DNA from: Candidatus Omnitrophota bacterium
GTDB taxonomy: Bacteria; Omnitrophota; Gorgyraeia; Gygaellales; Profunditerraquicolaceae
Assembly (NCBI GenBank): GCA_016938245.1
Contig: JAFGUY010000015.1
Location: 1 to 14,853, forward strand
Length of the DNA stretch: 14,853 nucleotides
Direction: 5' to 3'
Positions 7,924-14,296 of the stretch are shown in pieces. Each line of letters begins with the position of its first letter. The stretch's first letter is position 1. Position numbers and translations under genes: made by a program. The notes below the pieces were generated by a model. The model worked only from the letters and a program-made list of their open reading frames with translations. It was not told the DNA's origin and searched no databases.

Positions 7924-9393
7924 TTATACCATCTTCTTAGATTTGGGAGTAGGATTAAATTCCATAGGCTTACCCAATGCTAAATGAGTTTGCGCATCTA
8001 AAGCAGGAGTGGAGCCTAAAATTAATATTATAAAAGGGACTAAAAACCACTCGGTAATCATGATTACGTTCTTAAACCAGCTAATACCTTTAGGCCGGGG
8101 AGGCAATATGAGACGGCTTAATACTATCCAGACTAAGCTGGTAAAGAGGGTAAAATTAAGAAGCAAACCCGTTATCTTAGAAAGATTGTATCCTATGGCC
8201 ATTTGGTTAAAAAAAGCCCCTCCGAAGATAACCGGTAAAGGGCCGATAAATAATAATATCACTGCCCAGATCGCCCAAGTAACATGGGTCTCTAAAAGAT
8301 GAAAACCCCTTCTTATCTTTTTTGCTAAAGGTATATCCCGGTCATTTAAGAACCCGTTAATTAAAAAAGGAAAGTTCTCAACTCCCCAGGCCCATCTCCT
8401 CTTCTGTTTATATTGCATCTTAATAGTCTTAACAAAACTGCTGGAATAAGCTATATCCATGAATACAGTCAGATACAGCGGCACAACCCGGTAATCTCCT
8501 TTATAAAAAAGAAACGCCTTCCAATAAATAACCGAATCATCAGAAACCATATCTACCGGCCAATAACCTATATCGACTAAAGTCTTAAAACTCATGCTGT
8601 GGCTGGAAAAAGTAACAAACTTCTCCAAACGCATCCCTTCAATCATCTGGCAGAATGAAGCGCTTATTTCAACTAAACGGGCAAAAGACGGCGCCTGCCA
8701 GATATTATTATAAACAGGCATCGGCTGGTAGCTTGACCTATGCGGCTTGGGAGAATTAACGAAATGGTATGTAAGGCAACCGAAATACTCTTTGTTTACA
8801 CAGGTGTCCGCATCAAAACAAGAAAGAATAACATCCTCATCTTTAATGCCTTTTTGATTTAAGAGGGATTTTGCCTGCCTGGCTGCCCAAGTAGCATTTG
8901 CTCCCTTAGTACGCTTCTCTCCGGTTATACCATCGGGATGAAAAGTGGATAAATAAATGTGGAACGCATTTCTAAACTCTGCTTCGAGAATTACGGAATT
9001 TTCCCTTGCTTTAAGATTACGTTCTTCAAAAGCAACTACTACCATTATTTTATCTTTAGGGTAATGGCAGTTTCTGATTGCCTCTAAAGACGGCCTTATG
9101 ATATCCAATCCTTCTTTATACACCGGAAAAATAACCAGATGGTAGAAATTATTCTTAGGGCATATCTCAAGCCAGTCTTTATTTCGCTCCCGGTAAAGCC
9201 GGTGATGCGCCATTACTAAAAGCGTAGTTAAATAAACGGTCCTTATAATCCAATAGAAGTCAAAACCTAATATTATGACCGCGCAGGCAACAGGATTAAT
9301 AAAGGCTAAAAATACCAGGGTCAAAATAATTCCCCACGAGATTAATCCCGGGATCATTTCTAAGAACCTTTTCTTAAAATTATTCTTTCCCAT
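7924..9393 (-). CDS. Membrane-anchored family 2 glycosyltransferase
   Basis: 489 residues with GT2 synthase architecture. Two membrane helices lie at about 13-60, a cytoplasmic catalytic domain at about 80-340, and three or more helices at about 368-460. Catalytic features: strand VVVAFEERN at about 118-126, the nucleotide-sugar and metal-binding DAD at 194-196 (CFDADT), a candidate acceptor-site Asp pair D285-D286 (VSDDS), and QKRRW at 330-334, the QxxRW motif of processive synthases such as cellulose and hyaluronan synthases. The product is probably a surface or cell-wall glycan assembled at the inner membrane, but the sugar cannot be named. The ATG overlaps the end of the PEGA reading frame by 14 bp, and pilT follows 23 nt later. 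No PilZ domain is visible. Family assignment is firm; the specific product is unknown. Confidence 0.88.
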   Translation of the reverse strand: MGKNNFKKRFLEMIPGLISWGIILTLVFLAFINPVACAVIILGFDFYWIIRTVYLTTLLVMAHHRLYRERNKDWLEICPKNNFYHLVIFPVYKEGLDIIRPSLEAIRNCHYPKDKIMVVVAFEERNLKARENSVILEAEFRNAFHIYLSTFHPDGITGEKRTKGANATWAARQAKSLLNQKGIKDEDVILSCFDADTCVNKEYFGCLTYHFVNSPKPHRSSYQPMPVYNNIWQAPSFARLVEISASFCQMIEGMRLEKFVTFSSHSMSFKTLVDIGYWPVDMVSDDSVIYWKAFLFYKGDYRVVPLYLTVFMDIAYSSSFVKTIKMQYKQKRRWAWGVENFPFLINGFLNDRDIPLAKKIRRGFHLLETHVTWAIWAVILLFIGPLPVIFGGAFFNQMAIGYNLSKITGLLLNFTLFTSLVWIVLSRLILPPRPKGISWFKNVIMITEWFLVPFIILILGSTPALDAQTHLALGKPMEFNPTPKSKKMV

Positions 9394-9769
9394 TCTGCTT
9401 TAGCCTTATTGTGCTGCTCATAACAGATTGTTTACCGCTGAGTTCAAGCTTATAAATATTTTCGTAAATTACGCCGTCTGTGCCCGTCTGATAATCTGAA
9501 AAATACAGGCTATCTTTATCTGGATCATAGAATAAACCTGAAGGTGATTTGTTTAAATTAACCAGGCTTACTTCGTTTGGATTAATATCCGCCTCAATGA
9601 CAGCAATATTTTTGTCGGTAATCATAATTAAATGGTAGCTATCTGAGTGCCAGAAGACTTGGGTAATCTTTTGCCCGGGATAATCTAAAATAAGCGGAGA
9701 TTCCCCGTATAATAAACTGCCCTTGGGGCTTAAATACAGCACGCAAATCTGATGGCTGTTAAAAATCAT
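9380..9769 (-). CDS. C-terminal piece of a frameshifted PEGA-domain protein
   Basis: A 129-residue frame with beta-rich, repeat-like sequence resembling WD40/TolB-type propeller blades (for example VFWHSDSYHLIMITDKNIAVI and GLFYDPDKDSLYFSDY). The open frame extends upstream without a stop from ATG 9769 to the C6 run at 9825-9830, where it would join the PEGA frame if one C were removed. The join reads smoothly as LPPGFKGVPKELRFSADKEK before this Met. It is therefore most likely the second half of one 315-residue protein. Separate translation is possible: AAGGA sits 7 nt before ATG 9769. It has no signal peptide of its own, which argues against independent function. Its stop overlaps the glycosyltransferase start by 14 bp. 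Confidence 0.6.
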   Translation of the reverse strand: MIFNSHQICVLYLSPKGSLLYGESPLILDYPGQKITQVFWHSDSYHLIMITDKNIAVIEADINPNEVSLVNLNKSPSGLFYDPDKDSLYFSDYQTGTDGVIYENIYKLELSGKQSVMSSTIRLKQNGKE

Positions 9770-9815
9770 TGCCTTTTCCTTATCCGCAGAAAACCTTAAT
9801 TCTTTAGGTACGCCC

Positions 9816-10328
9816 TTAAAACCAGGGGGGAAGCACGCTTAATTCTTTAAATCTTTCTCCTTCTAAATCGGATTCATAAATAATATGCTCCGGCAGGTTA
9901 AAATAATAAATGCTTTTTTTCTCCTGATCGACATAAAAATACGTTGCGCTTCTCTTATTTAACTGTTTTATATTGGTCCGATTAGGAAAAAGTATTACTT
10001 TCTCAACCCGGGTAATCTTACGCGGCTGCACATCTACCTGCATACTCCATGGGTAATAATCTTCTAACTCTATCCTTAAATTATAAGATCCGGGCAAAAG
10101 CTCGCTTATGGTAACCGGGCTCCTCTCTTTCAGAAGTTTTGATTCTAAATAAATATGCGCGCTTTGAGGCTGTGTCTTGATACTGACTAAGCCGGTTTGG
10201 GTAAATTTAAAAGTACGGGAATTAAATTTATAGCCTAACGCGGAGGAGAGAATAAACGGAAAACCTAAAAAAAATACCGCAACGCTTAAATGGAACAAAA
10301 CCGTTCTTATCTTCTGCTCATTAAACAT
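9816..10328 (-). CDS. PEGA-domain membrane-anchored protein, truncated by frameshift
   Basis: 170 residues as it stands. An N-terminal membrane segment or uncleaved signal lies at about 10-31. A PEGA-type domain (about 46-112) follows, with GLVSIKTQPQSAHIYLES, a central SPVTISELLPGSYNLRIE and an ending EKVILFP; such domains are surface or periplasmic beta sandwiches of unknown binding role. The reading frame stops at 9816 just after a run of six C's (minus strand; 9830-9825 in window). Dropping one C lets translation continue into the frame ending at 9380, for 315 residues, with beta-propeller-like sequence in the second half. This is a recent frameshift, a sequencing or assembly error, or a slippage switch. 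AAGGA lies 9 nt before ATG 10328; the start overlaps the MGMT-domain gene by 22 bp. Confidence 0.7.
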   Translation of the reverse strand: MFNEQKIRTVLFHLSVAVFFLGFPFILSSALGYKFNSRTFKFTQTGLVSIKTQPQSAHIYLESKLLKERSPVTISELLPGSYNLRIELEDYYPWSMQVDVQPRKITRVEKVILFPNRTNIKQLNKRSATYFYVDQEKKSIYYFNLPEHIIYESDLEGERFKELSVLPPWF

Positions 10329-10591
10329 CTTGCGATTTCCTTCTCTAAATCCAGAAGCTGTTTTTTCTTATCCTCTCCGAAAATATACCCGCCTGATACA
10401 TTATCGCTCCTTACAACCCTGTGGCAAGGAATAATTAAAGGGTAGGGATTATTTTTTAATACTGTACCCACTGCCCTATAAGCGCGTTGGGAGCCGGATT
10501 TCTTAGCAACCCATTTATAGGTACGCACCTGGCCTAAGGGTATGCCCATCACTACCCTATAAACCCTCTTGGTAAAAACGGTCATCTGCAT
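10307..10591 (-). CDS. Minimal MGMT-family protein (alkyltransferase DNA-binding domain only)
   Basis: 94 residues, covering just the DNA-binding, active-site domain of O6-alkylguanine-DNA alkyltransferases (Ogt/Ada-C). Seen: Y25 in VRTYKWVA, the arginine finger R39 in YRAVG, N48-P49, and the active-site PCHRVV with Cys56. Human MGMT and E. coli Ogt have an extra N-terminal RNase H-like domain, absent here. The length matches alkyltransferase-like (ATL) proteins, but those carry Trp in place of the Cys. Keeping Cys56 means it may still accept alkyl groups. Two starts are possible: ATG 10591, or ATG 10585, which gives an ATGA overlap with the uvrC stop. Neither has a strong ribosome site, fitting translational coupling to uvrC. 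Known ATL proteins hand lesions to nucleotide excision repair, so the neighbour is suggestive. Confidence 0.85.
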   Translation of the reverse strand: MQMTVFTKRVYRVVMGIPLGQVRTYKWVAKKSGSQRAYRAVGTVLKNNPYPLIIPCHRVVRSDNVSGGYIFGEDKKKQLLDLEKEIARCLMSRR

Positions 10592-11808
10592 ATTATTTTT
10601 TTTCTTCTCAATATATGATGATACGAGAGAGCGAACCTATGCGCTTCATCACGAATCCTGCGGATCAGATTTAATCCCGAAGAGTACCGGTCTAGCTTCA
10701 CAGGACTCTTCTTACCCTTTATATATATATTCTCTTCTTTCTTGGCAATGCTTAATAACGGCAGCTCTATCCCCAAACTTTTAAGCTCCTTTTCTACTAC
10801 AGATAAATGCCCCCTGCCTCCGTCTATAACAATTAAATTCGGTAACTTAAGCCTGCCCCTTAAAACCCGGGAATACCTTCTTCTTATTACTTCTCTTAAC
10901 ATATGGTAATCATTAATTCCGGTAACAGTTTTAATACGGAACCTGCGGTAATTGTCTTTATCTGGCCGCCCGTCATAAAAACTAACCATTGACCCACATG
11001 CCTCTTTCCCGGATATATCGGATATATCAAAGGCTTCAATTCTTTTTGGGATTTTCTGCATTTTAAGAAGATTCTTTAATTCTCCCAGGCCCTGCCTTTG
11101 GCAGGAAAAAGGTATACCCTCATTGATTACGCTAAGAGAACTAATCTGGTCGCGTATTTTAGCTGCTCCTTCAAAATCCGTATTATCCGATCTTTCGTGC
11201 ATCTCTTTGCACAACTTTCTAATCAAACCATCTGTATTACCCTGAAGGAGCAAAGATATATTTTCTATTCTCTTGGAGTATTCTTTACTACCTACCTCTT
11301 TCCCGGGAGATAAACCGAGGCTCTGGTCAATTCTCTTCTCTTGCGGCGCCTGTTTATAAATCAGGTAAGGAAAATTCTTGCGGATTGTTTTCATCGCTTG
11401 CCTTAACAAGCCGGCGCTTGTATAAGGCCCGAAGTAACGCGCGCCGTCGTTATGCCTTTTTCTTGTAATATAAACAGCCGGGAAATTATCCTTAGTAATT
11501 TTTACCATCGGAAAGCTCTTATCGTCGCGCAGGGCAACATTATATTTTGGCCTATACTTATGCACAAGGGCAGACTCTAAAAGAAGCGCCATGCTTTCAT
11601 TCGGGCATAGTTTAAACTCTATATCGCAAACTTTTAAAATAAGCGCTTGGGTTTTAACAGAAATGTCTTTGCTCAGATAAGTAATTAACCGTTTCTTTAA
11701 AGACTTGGCCTTACCGATATAAATAACTCTTTGGGAGCAATCCTTCATTAAATACACCCCCGCAGTATTAGGGGCAGATAAGAATTTTAGCCTTAATTCA
11801 TTGTCCAC
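10582..11808 (-). CDS. UvrC-like excinuclease subunit lacking the C-terminal HhH domain
   Basis: UvrC cuts DNA on both sides of a lesion in UvrABC repair. This 408-residue homologue has the N-terminal GIY-YIG nuclease (GVY 17-19, YIG 30-32, R40, E78), a UVR-like UvrB-binding stretch at about 195-225 (TDFEGAAKIRDQISSL), and the RNase H-like nuclease with D261 (AFDISD), D329 (VIDGGRGHL) and H390 (RDEAHRFA). It stops at RRKKIICR, exactly where normal UvrC (about 600 residues) continues into helix-hairpin-helix repeats. The segment between the two nucleases lacks the four cysteines of the UvrC iron-sulfur site; the corresponding stretch is about KRIDQSLGLSPGKEVGSKEY. The start is GTG 11808, overlapping the murJ end by 11 bp, with no clear ribosome site. 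The stop overlaps the MGMT-domain start. Nuclease residues are intact, so it is unlikely to be a dead gene. Confidence 0.9.
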   Translation of the reverse strand: MDNELRLKFLSAPNTAGVYLMKDCSQRVIYIGKAKSLKKRLITYLSKDISVKTQALILKVCDIEFKLCPNESMALLLESALVHKYRPKYNVALRDDKSFPMVKITKDNFPAVYITRKRHNDGARYFGPYTSAGLLRQAMKTIRKNFPYLIYKQAPQEKRIDQSLGLSPGKEVGSKEYSKRIENISLLLQGNTDGLIRKLCKEMHERSDNTDFEGAAKIRDQISSLSVINEGIPFSCQRQGLGELKNLLKMQKIPKRIEAFDISDISGKEACGSMVSFYDGRPDKDNYRRFRIKTVTGINDYHMLREVIRRRYSRVLRGRLKLPNLIVIDGGRGHLSVVEKELKSLGIELPLLSIAKKEENIYIKGKKSPVKLDRYSSGLNLIRRIRDEAHRFALSYHHILRRKKIICR

Positions 11809-13348
11809 GTTTTATAACCCAATTCCAAATCTGGTGTATTTCTCTGACCCTAAAAACAAAACAAAAGATAATATATGATATAAAACCCGTTATTAAAACA
11901 ATAGCCACGTTTAAGAATTTATTTGTACTAAGCTGCATAGAAAAACAACACACTACGCCCATAATTACGCTAGAAGCAAGAATGCGTAAAAAAGATGATA
12001 TAATTTCGCCTTGCCCAAAATCACCTATCTTCCTTTTGGCTAATAAAAACAGGACTAAAAATGCGGTTATGCCGGAAATTGAAGAAGCCAAGGCAATGCC
12101 TGCTATTTTAAGGGGAAATATCAGTATAGAATTCAAGATTATATTGAGGCCTAAGTTCAATGCGGATATTTTAGCTGGAGTTATGGTATCCTTCAGGCTA
12201 AAGAAGCATGACTGAAGCACCTTATTAGCTCCGTAAGCAGTTAAACCTATACTGTAAAAAAAAAGCGCCTGGGAAGTAAGCCCCACGGAATAAGCATCGA
12301 ATCTTCCTCCGGAAAAGAATGCTTTTACTAGGGGGGAAGCTAAAACCATAAAAAATACTGCCGAAGGCAACATAACAAAAAATACTGCGCGCAGGCCAAA
12401 AGAAAGAGTGCTTCTTAATTCCTCTTTGTCATCAACAATTGCCTGCTGAGAAAAAGTAGGAAGAATCGCCTGTGAAATAGCATTACTAAAAATACCCAAT
12501 GGAAACTGAATTAAACGGTAAGAAAAATATAAAACAGCAACTCCTCCTTCTCCTACGATCCAAGACAAAGACCCGAAAGCAGAATCCACAAAATTATTCA
12601 GTTGATATATGCACGAACTTAATAGCCTGGGCATCATGAGCCTGCGTATAGCCTTGGCTCCCGGATGATTCAGGGTTTTGGGGAATTTAAGCCTTAAGCC
12701 TTTTTTATAAAGAACCGGGATCTGCACTGCTAATTGCAATGCCCCCCCGACTAATATCCCCAATGATAATCCCTTTATTCCTTCTCCAAAAAAAAGAGCA
12801 AATACTATTATAGATATATTTAAAAGGCACGGCGCAAAAGCAGGAACAACAAAGTGCTTTAAGGAATTTAACAAGGCTGTCGAATAAGCTGCCAGGCCGA
12901 TTAATAAAATATAAGGAAATATAATCCGGTTAAGCCTGACGGTTAAAGAGAATTTCTCAAAAATAACTAAAAATCCCGGAGCAATAAGGCGTATAATAAA
13001 GGGAGAGAAAATAATACCCAGTAAGGTTATAGCCGTAAGGACCACCAATAAGATATTAAGCATAACATTAGCGAGCTCCCAAAATTCCTCTTTTGTATTT
13101 TTGAGCCTATACTCGCTAAAGACGGGGACAATGGCAGCATTAGCTGCGCCTTCGCCTACAAAATCGCGGAAGAGATTAGGGACTTTAAAAGCAATGACAA
13201 ATGCCTGGGCATAGATATAAACGCCAAAAAGCCTTGCGATTACAATATCCCGGAATAGGCCTAATAACCTGGAGAAAAACGTGGCAGTACCAATAATCCC
13301 GGCGGATTTAGCTACAGCAAGATTAGATTGACCTTTGCCTATTGACAT
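11798..13348 (-). CDS. murJ: Lipid II flippase MurJ
   Basis: 516 residues of mostly hydrophobic sequence, about 14 membrane helices, as expected for MurJ (MviN) of the MOP superfamily. It moves lipid II across the inner membrane for peptidoglycan synthesis. Family signatures: FFSRLLGLFRD (R27 and R33, spaced like the essential R18 and R24 of E. coli), NLFRDFVGEGAANAAIVPVF (R61), and FSYRLIQFPLGIF with R278 matching E. coli R270. The usual Asp in the early xDAF motif is Gln48 here (AQAF). The start ATG 13348 lies 56 bp from the divergent rpsT start, and the rpsT -35 box overlaps it. No strong Shine-Dalgarno is visible. It heads the minus-strand train; its stop overlaps the GTG start of the uvrC-like gene. 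Confidence 0.95.
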   Translation of the reverse strand: MSIGKGQSNLAVAKSAGIIGTATFFSRLLGLFRDIVIARLFGVYIYAQAFVIAFKVPNLFRDFVGEGAANAAIVPVFSEYRLKNTKEEFWELANVMLNILLVVLTAITLLGIIFSPFIIRLIAPGFLVIFEKFSLTVRLNRIIFPYILLIGLAAYSTALLNSLKHFVVPAFAPCLLNISIIVFALFFGEGIKGLSLGILVGGALQLAVQIPVLYKKGLRLKFPKTLNHPGAKAIRRLMMPRLLSSCIYQLNNFVDSAFGSLSWIVGEGGVAVLYFSYRLIQFPLGIFSNAISQAILPTFSQQAIVDDKEELRSTLSFGLRAVFFVMLPSAVFFMVLASPLVKAFFSGGRFDAYSVGLTSQALFFYSIGLTAYGANKVLQSCFFSLKDTITPAKISALNLGLNIILNSILIFPLKIAGIALASSISGITAFLVLFLLAKRKIGDFGQGEIISSFLRILASSVIMGVVCCFSMQLSTNKFLNVAIVLITGFISYIIFCFVFRVREIHQIWNWVIKRGQ

Positions 13349-13370
13349 ATGAACTTTATTATGTTAATAT
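13342..13370 (+). promoter_or_regulatory. Sigma-70-type promoter for rpsT
   Basis: TTGACA (13342-13347) and TAATAT (13365-13370) are 17 bp apart, the ideal spacing. Transcription would start near 13377, giving a leader of about 28 nt with an AGGAGA ribosome site at 13392-13397. The -35 box overlaps the murJ start codon (13346-13348) on the opposite strand. This placement also excludes any rpsT start upstream of 13377. Confidence 0.7.
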
Positions 13371-13404
13371 TAATAAAATTTATTTAAAACCAGGAGACAT
13401 AAAT

Positions 13405-13668
13405 ATGCCAAGACGCAAGACTTCAATAAAAAAAACCCGGTCTGACAGAAGAAAACACCTGCAAAACTTAAAAATTAAACAAAACCTCAAAAAAACAATT
13501 AAGAAATTCCAGGGTTTAATTGCCGCTAAGAATCTCGAAGAAGCCAAAAAAATACTATCCGGTGTTTTCTCACAACTGGATAAGGCAGCTAAAAAAAGAA
13601 CTATCCACCCTAAAACCGCCAATAGAAGAAAGTCCCGCCTGATGAAACATTTAGGTAAGAGCGCATAA
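13405..13668 (+). CDS. rpsT: 30S ribosomal protein S20
   Basis: 87 residues, the same length as E. coli S20, very rich in Lys and Arg. It binds 16S rRNA early in small-subunit assembly. Recognisable features are the basic N-terminus MPRRKTSIKKTRSDRRK, a middle helix FQGLIAAKNLEEAKKILSGV, and the conserved end DKAAKKRTIHPKTANRRKSRLMKHL. The start is ATG 13405, preceded by AGGAGA with 7 nt spacing. The open frame extends 21 codons further upstream, but that part lies over and before the promoter and is not S20-like. It is divergent from murJ (56 bp apart) and convergent with holA, which its last 18 bp overlap. A terminator follows 24 nt after the stop. Both a promoter and a terminator of its own make this a single-gene unit. 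Confidence 0.97.
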   Translation: MPRRKTSIKKTRSDRRKHLQNLKIKQNLKKTIKKFQGLIAAKNLEEAKKILSGVFSQLDKAAKKRTIHPKTANRRKSRLMKHLGKSA

Positions 13669-14289
13669 ATTAACCACTAATTTTTCCAGCGCAAAAACGG
13701 GCTTAAGTTTACCCGTTTTTATCTCTATATCGCAATTTAAAAGAAGCTTAAGCCTAAGGCGAAGCCCCGCAGAATTCATAGTATTGGCCTCCAAAGAATA
13801 CCTTAATCCTCCTAAAATCCTCTCCGGGCGCTCTCCTGCTTTTATAAGCTGATTTAGAGTCTTTAAGGCAAATCCCGGCTGCCTCTTTTCTATCTGGCGG
13901 CTTAGATTAAAAGTGTTCGGGGGGGTTTCTTCTTTGAAACGTATAATCTTTGCATACCTTGCAATATTTCTTATGAACTGTGCTTTTTTACTCTCTTCTG
14001 TTATATCAAGCGCTAAAACAATATTTTTGCTCTCTCTTCTTGCCCATTCAATAATAAAATCATCCGTGGACTTATGCAGTTCATCCGCATTCCTGACTAA
14101 CACTATCCTCCTTAAGGATTTAACTGGAATACTCAATAACTTCTCCTGTAAATCCTTAAGAGAAAGCTTATCTGCGTATAATGCGTCGAGATTAAAATCT
14201 TCTAGATGGGGGGGGAGAAATTCTTCTTTGAGCCGCTTTAACGCTATATCTTTAGCAGGATAATTTCGGCCGATAAAAAGATAGACCAT
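13651..14289 (-). CDS. holA: DNA polymerase III delta subunit, short form
   Basis: 212 residues. Delta opens the beta sliding clamp within the clamp loader. The start MVYLFIGRN at ATG 14289 is typical of delta and lies 7 nt after the lptE stop; the open frame extends further, but only over lptE coding sequence. Supporting motifs: IVLVRNADEL at about 64-73 (the strand before the helicase-like middle of domain I), ALKTLNQLIKAGERPERILGGL (the domain III entrance), and a C-terminal LLNCDIEIKTGKLKPVFALEKLVVNLC like the LxxxDxxIKTGxLxPxxALExLLLxL pattern of delta. Typical delta is about 340 residues; the shortfall is between domains I and III and in domain I. The gene contains C8 (14215-14208) and C7 (13925-13919) runs that stay in frame. 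Its stop overlaps rpsT, and the rpsT terminator lies inside it. An interrupted or divergent delta family is the main alternative. Confidence 0.8.
   Translation of the reverse strand: MVYLFIGRNYPAKDIALKRLKEEFLPPHLEDFNLDALYADKLSLKDLQEKLLSIPVKSLRRIVLVRNADELHKSTDDFIIEWARRESKNIVLALDITEESKKAQFIRNIARYAKIIRFKEETPPNTFNLSRQIEKRQPGFALKTLNQLIKAGERPERILGGLRYSLEANTMNSAGLRLRLKLLLNCDIEIKTGKLKPVFALEKLVVNLCALT
13693..13720 (+). terminator. Rho-independent terminator of rpsT, inside the holA coding end
   Basis: A perfect 9-bp stem AAAAACGGG (13693-13701) and CCCGTTTTT (13712-13720) encloses a 10-nt loop, with the T run forming the 3' arm. It starts 24 nt after the rpsT stop. The hairpin is symmetric, with a T run on the minus strand too, so it could also act on holA transcripts. 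It lies wholly in holA codons for the conserved KTGKLKP region. Confidence 0.75.
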
Positions 14290-14296
14290 TTTTTGC

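Noticed and set aside
13342..13404. Upstream extension of rpsT from a TTG at 13342
   Set aside because: It overlaps the promoter, is not like S20, and ATG 13405 has a strong Shine-Dalgarno with ideal spacing.
13919..14215. C7 and C8 runs in holA as phase-variation switches
   Set aside because: Both stay in the correct frame with family-like sequence on either side, and a replication gene is an unlikely switch target.
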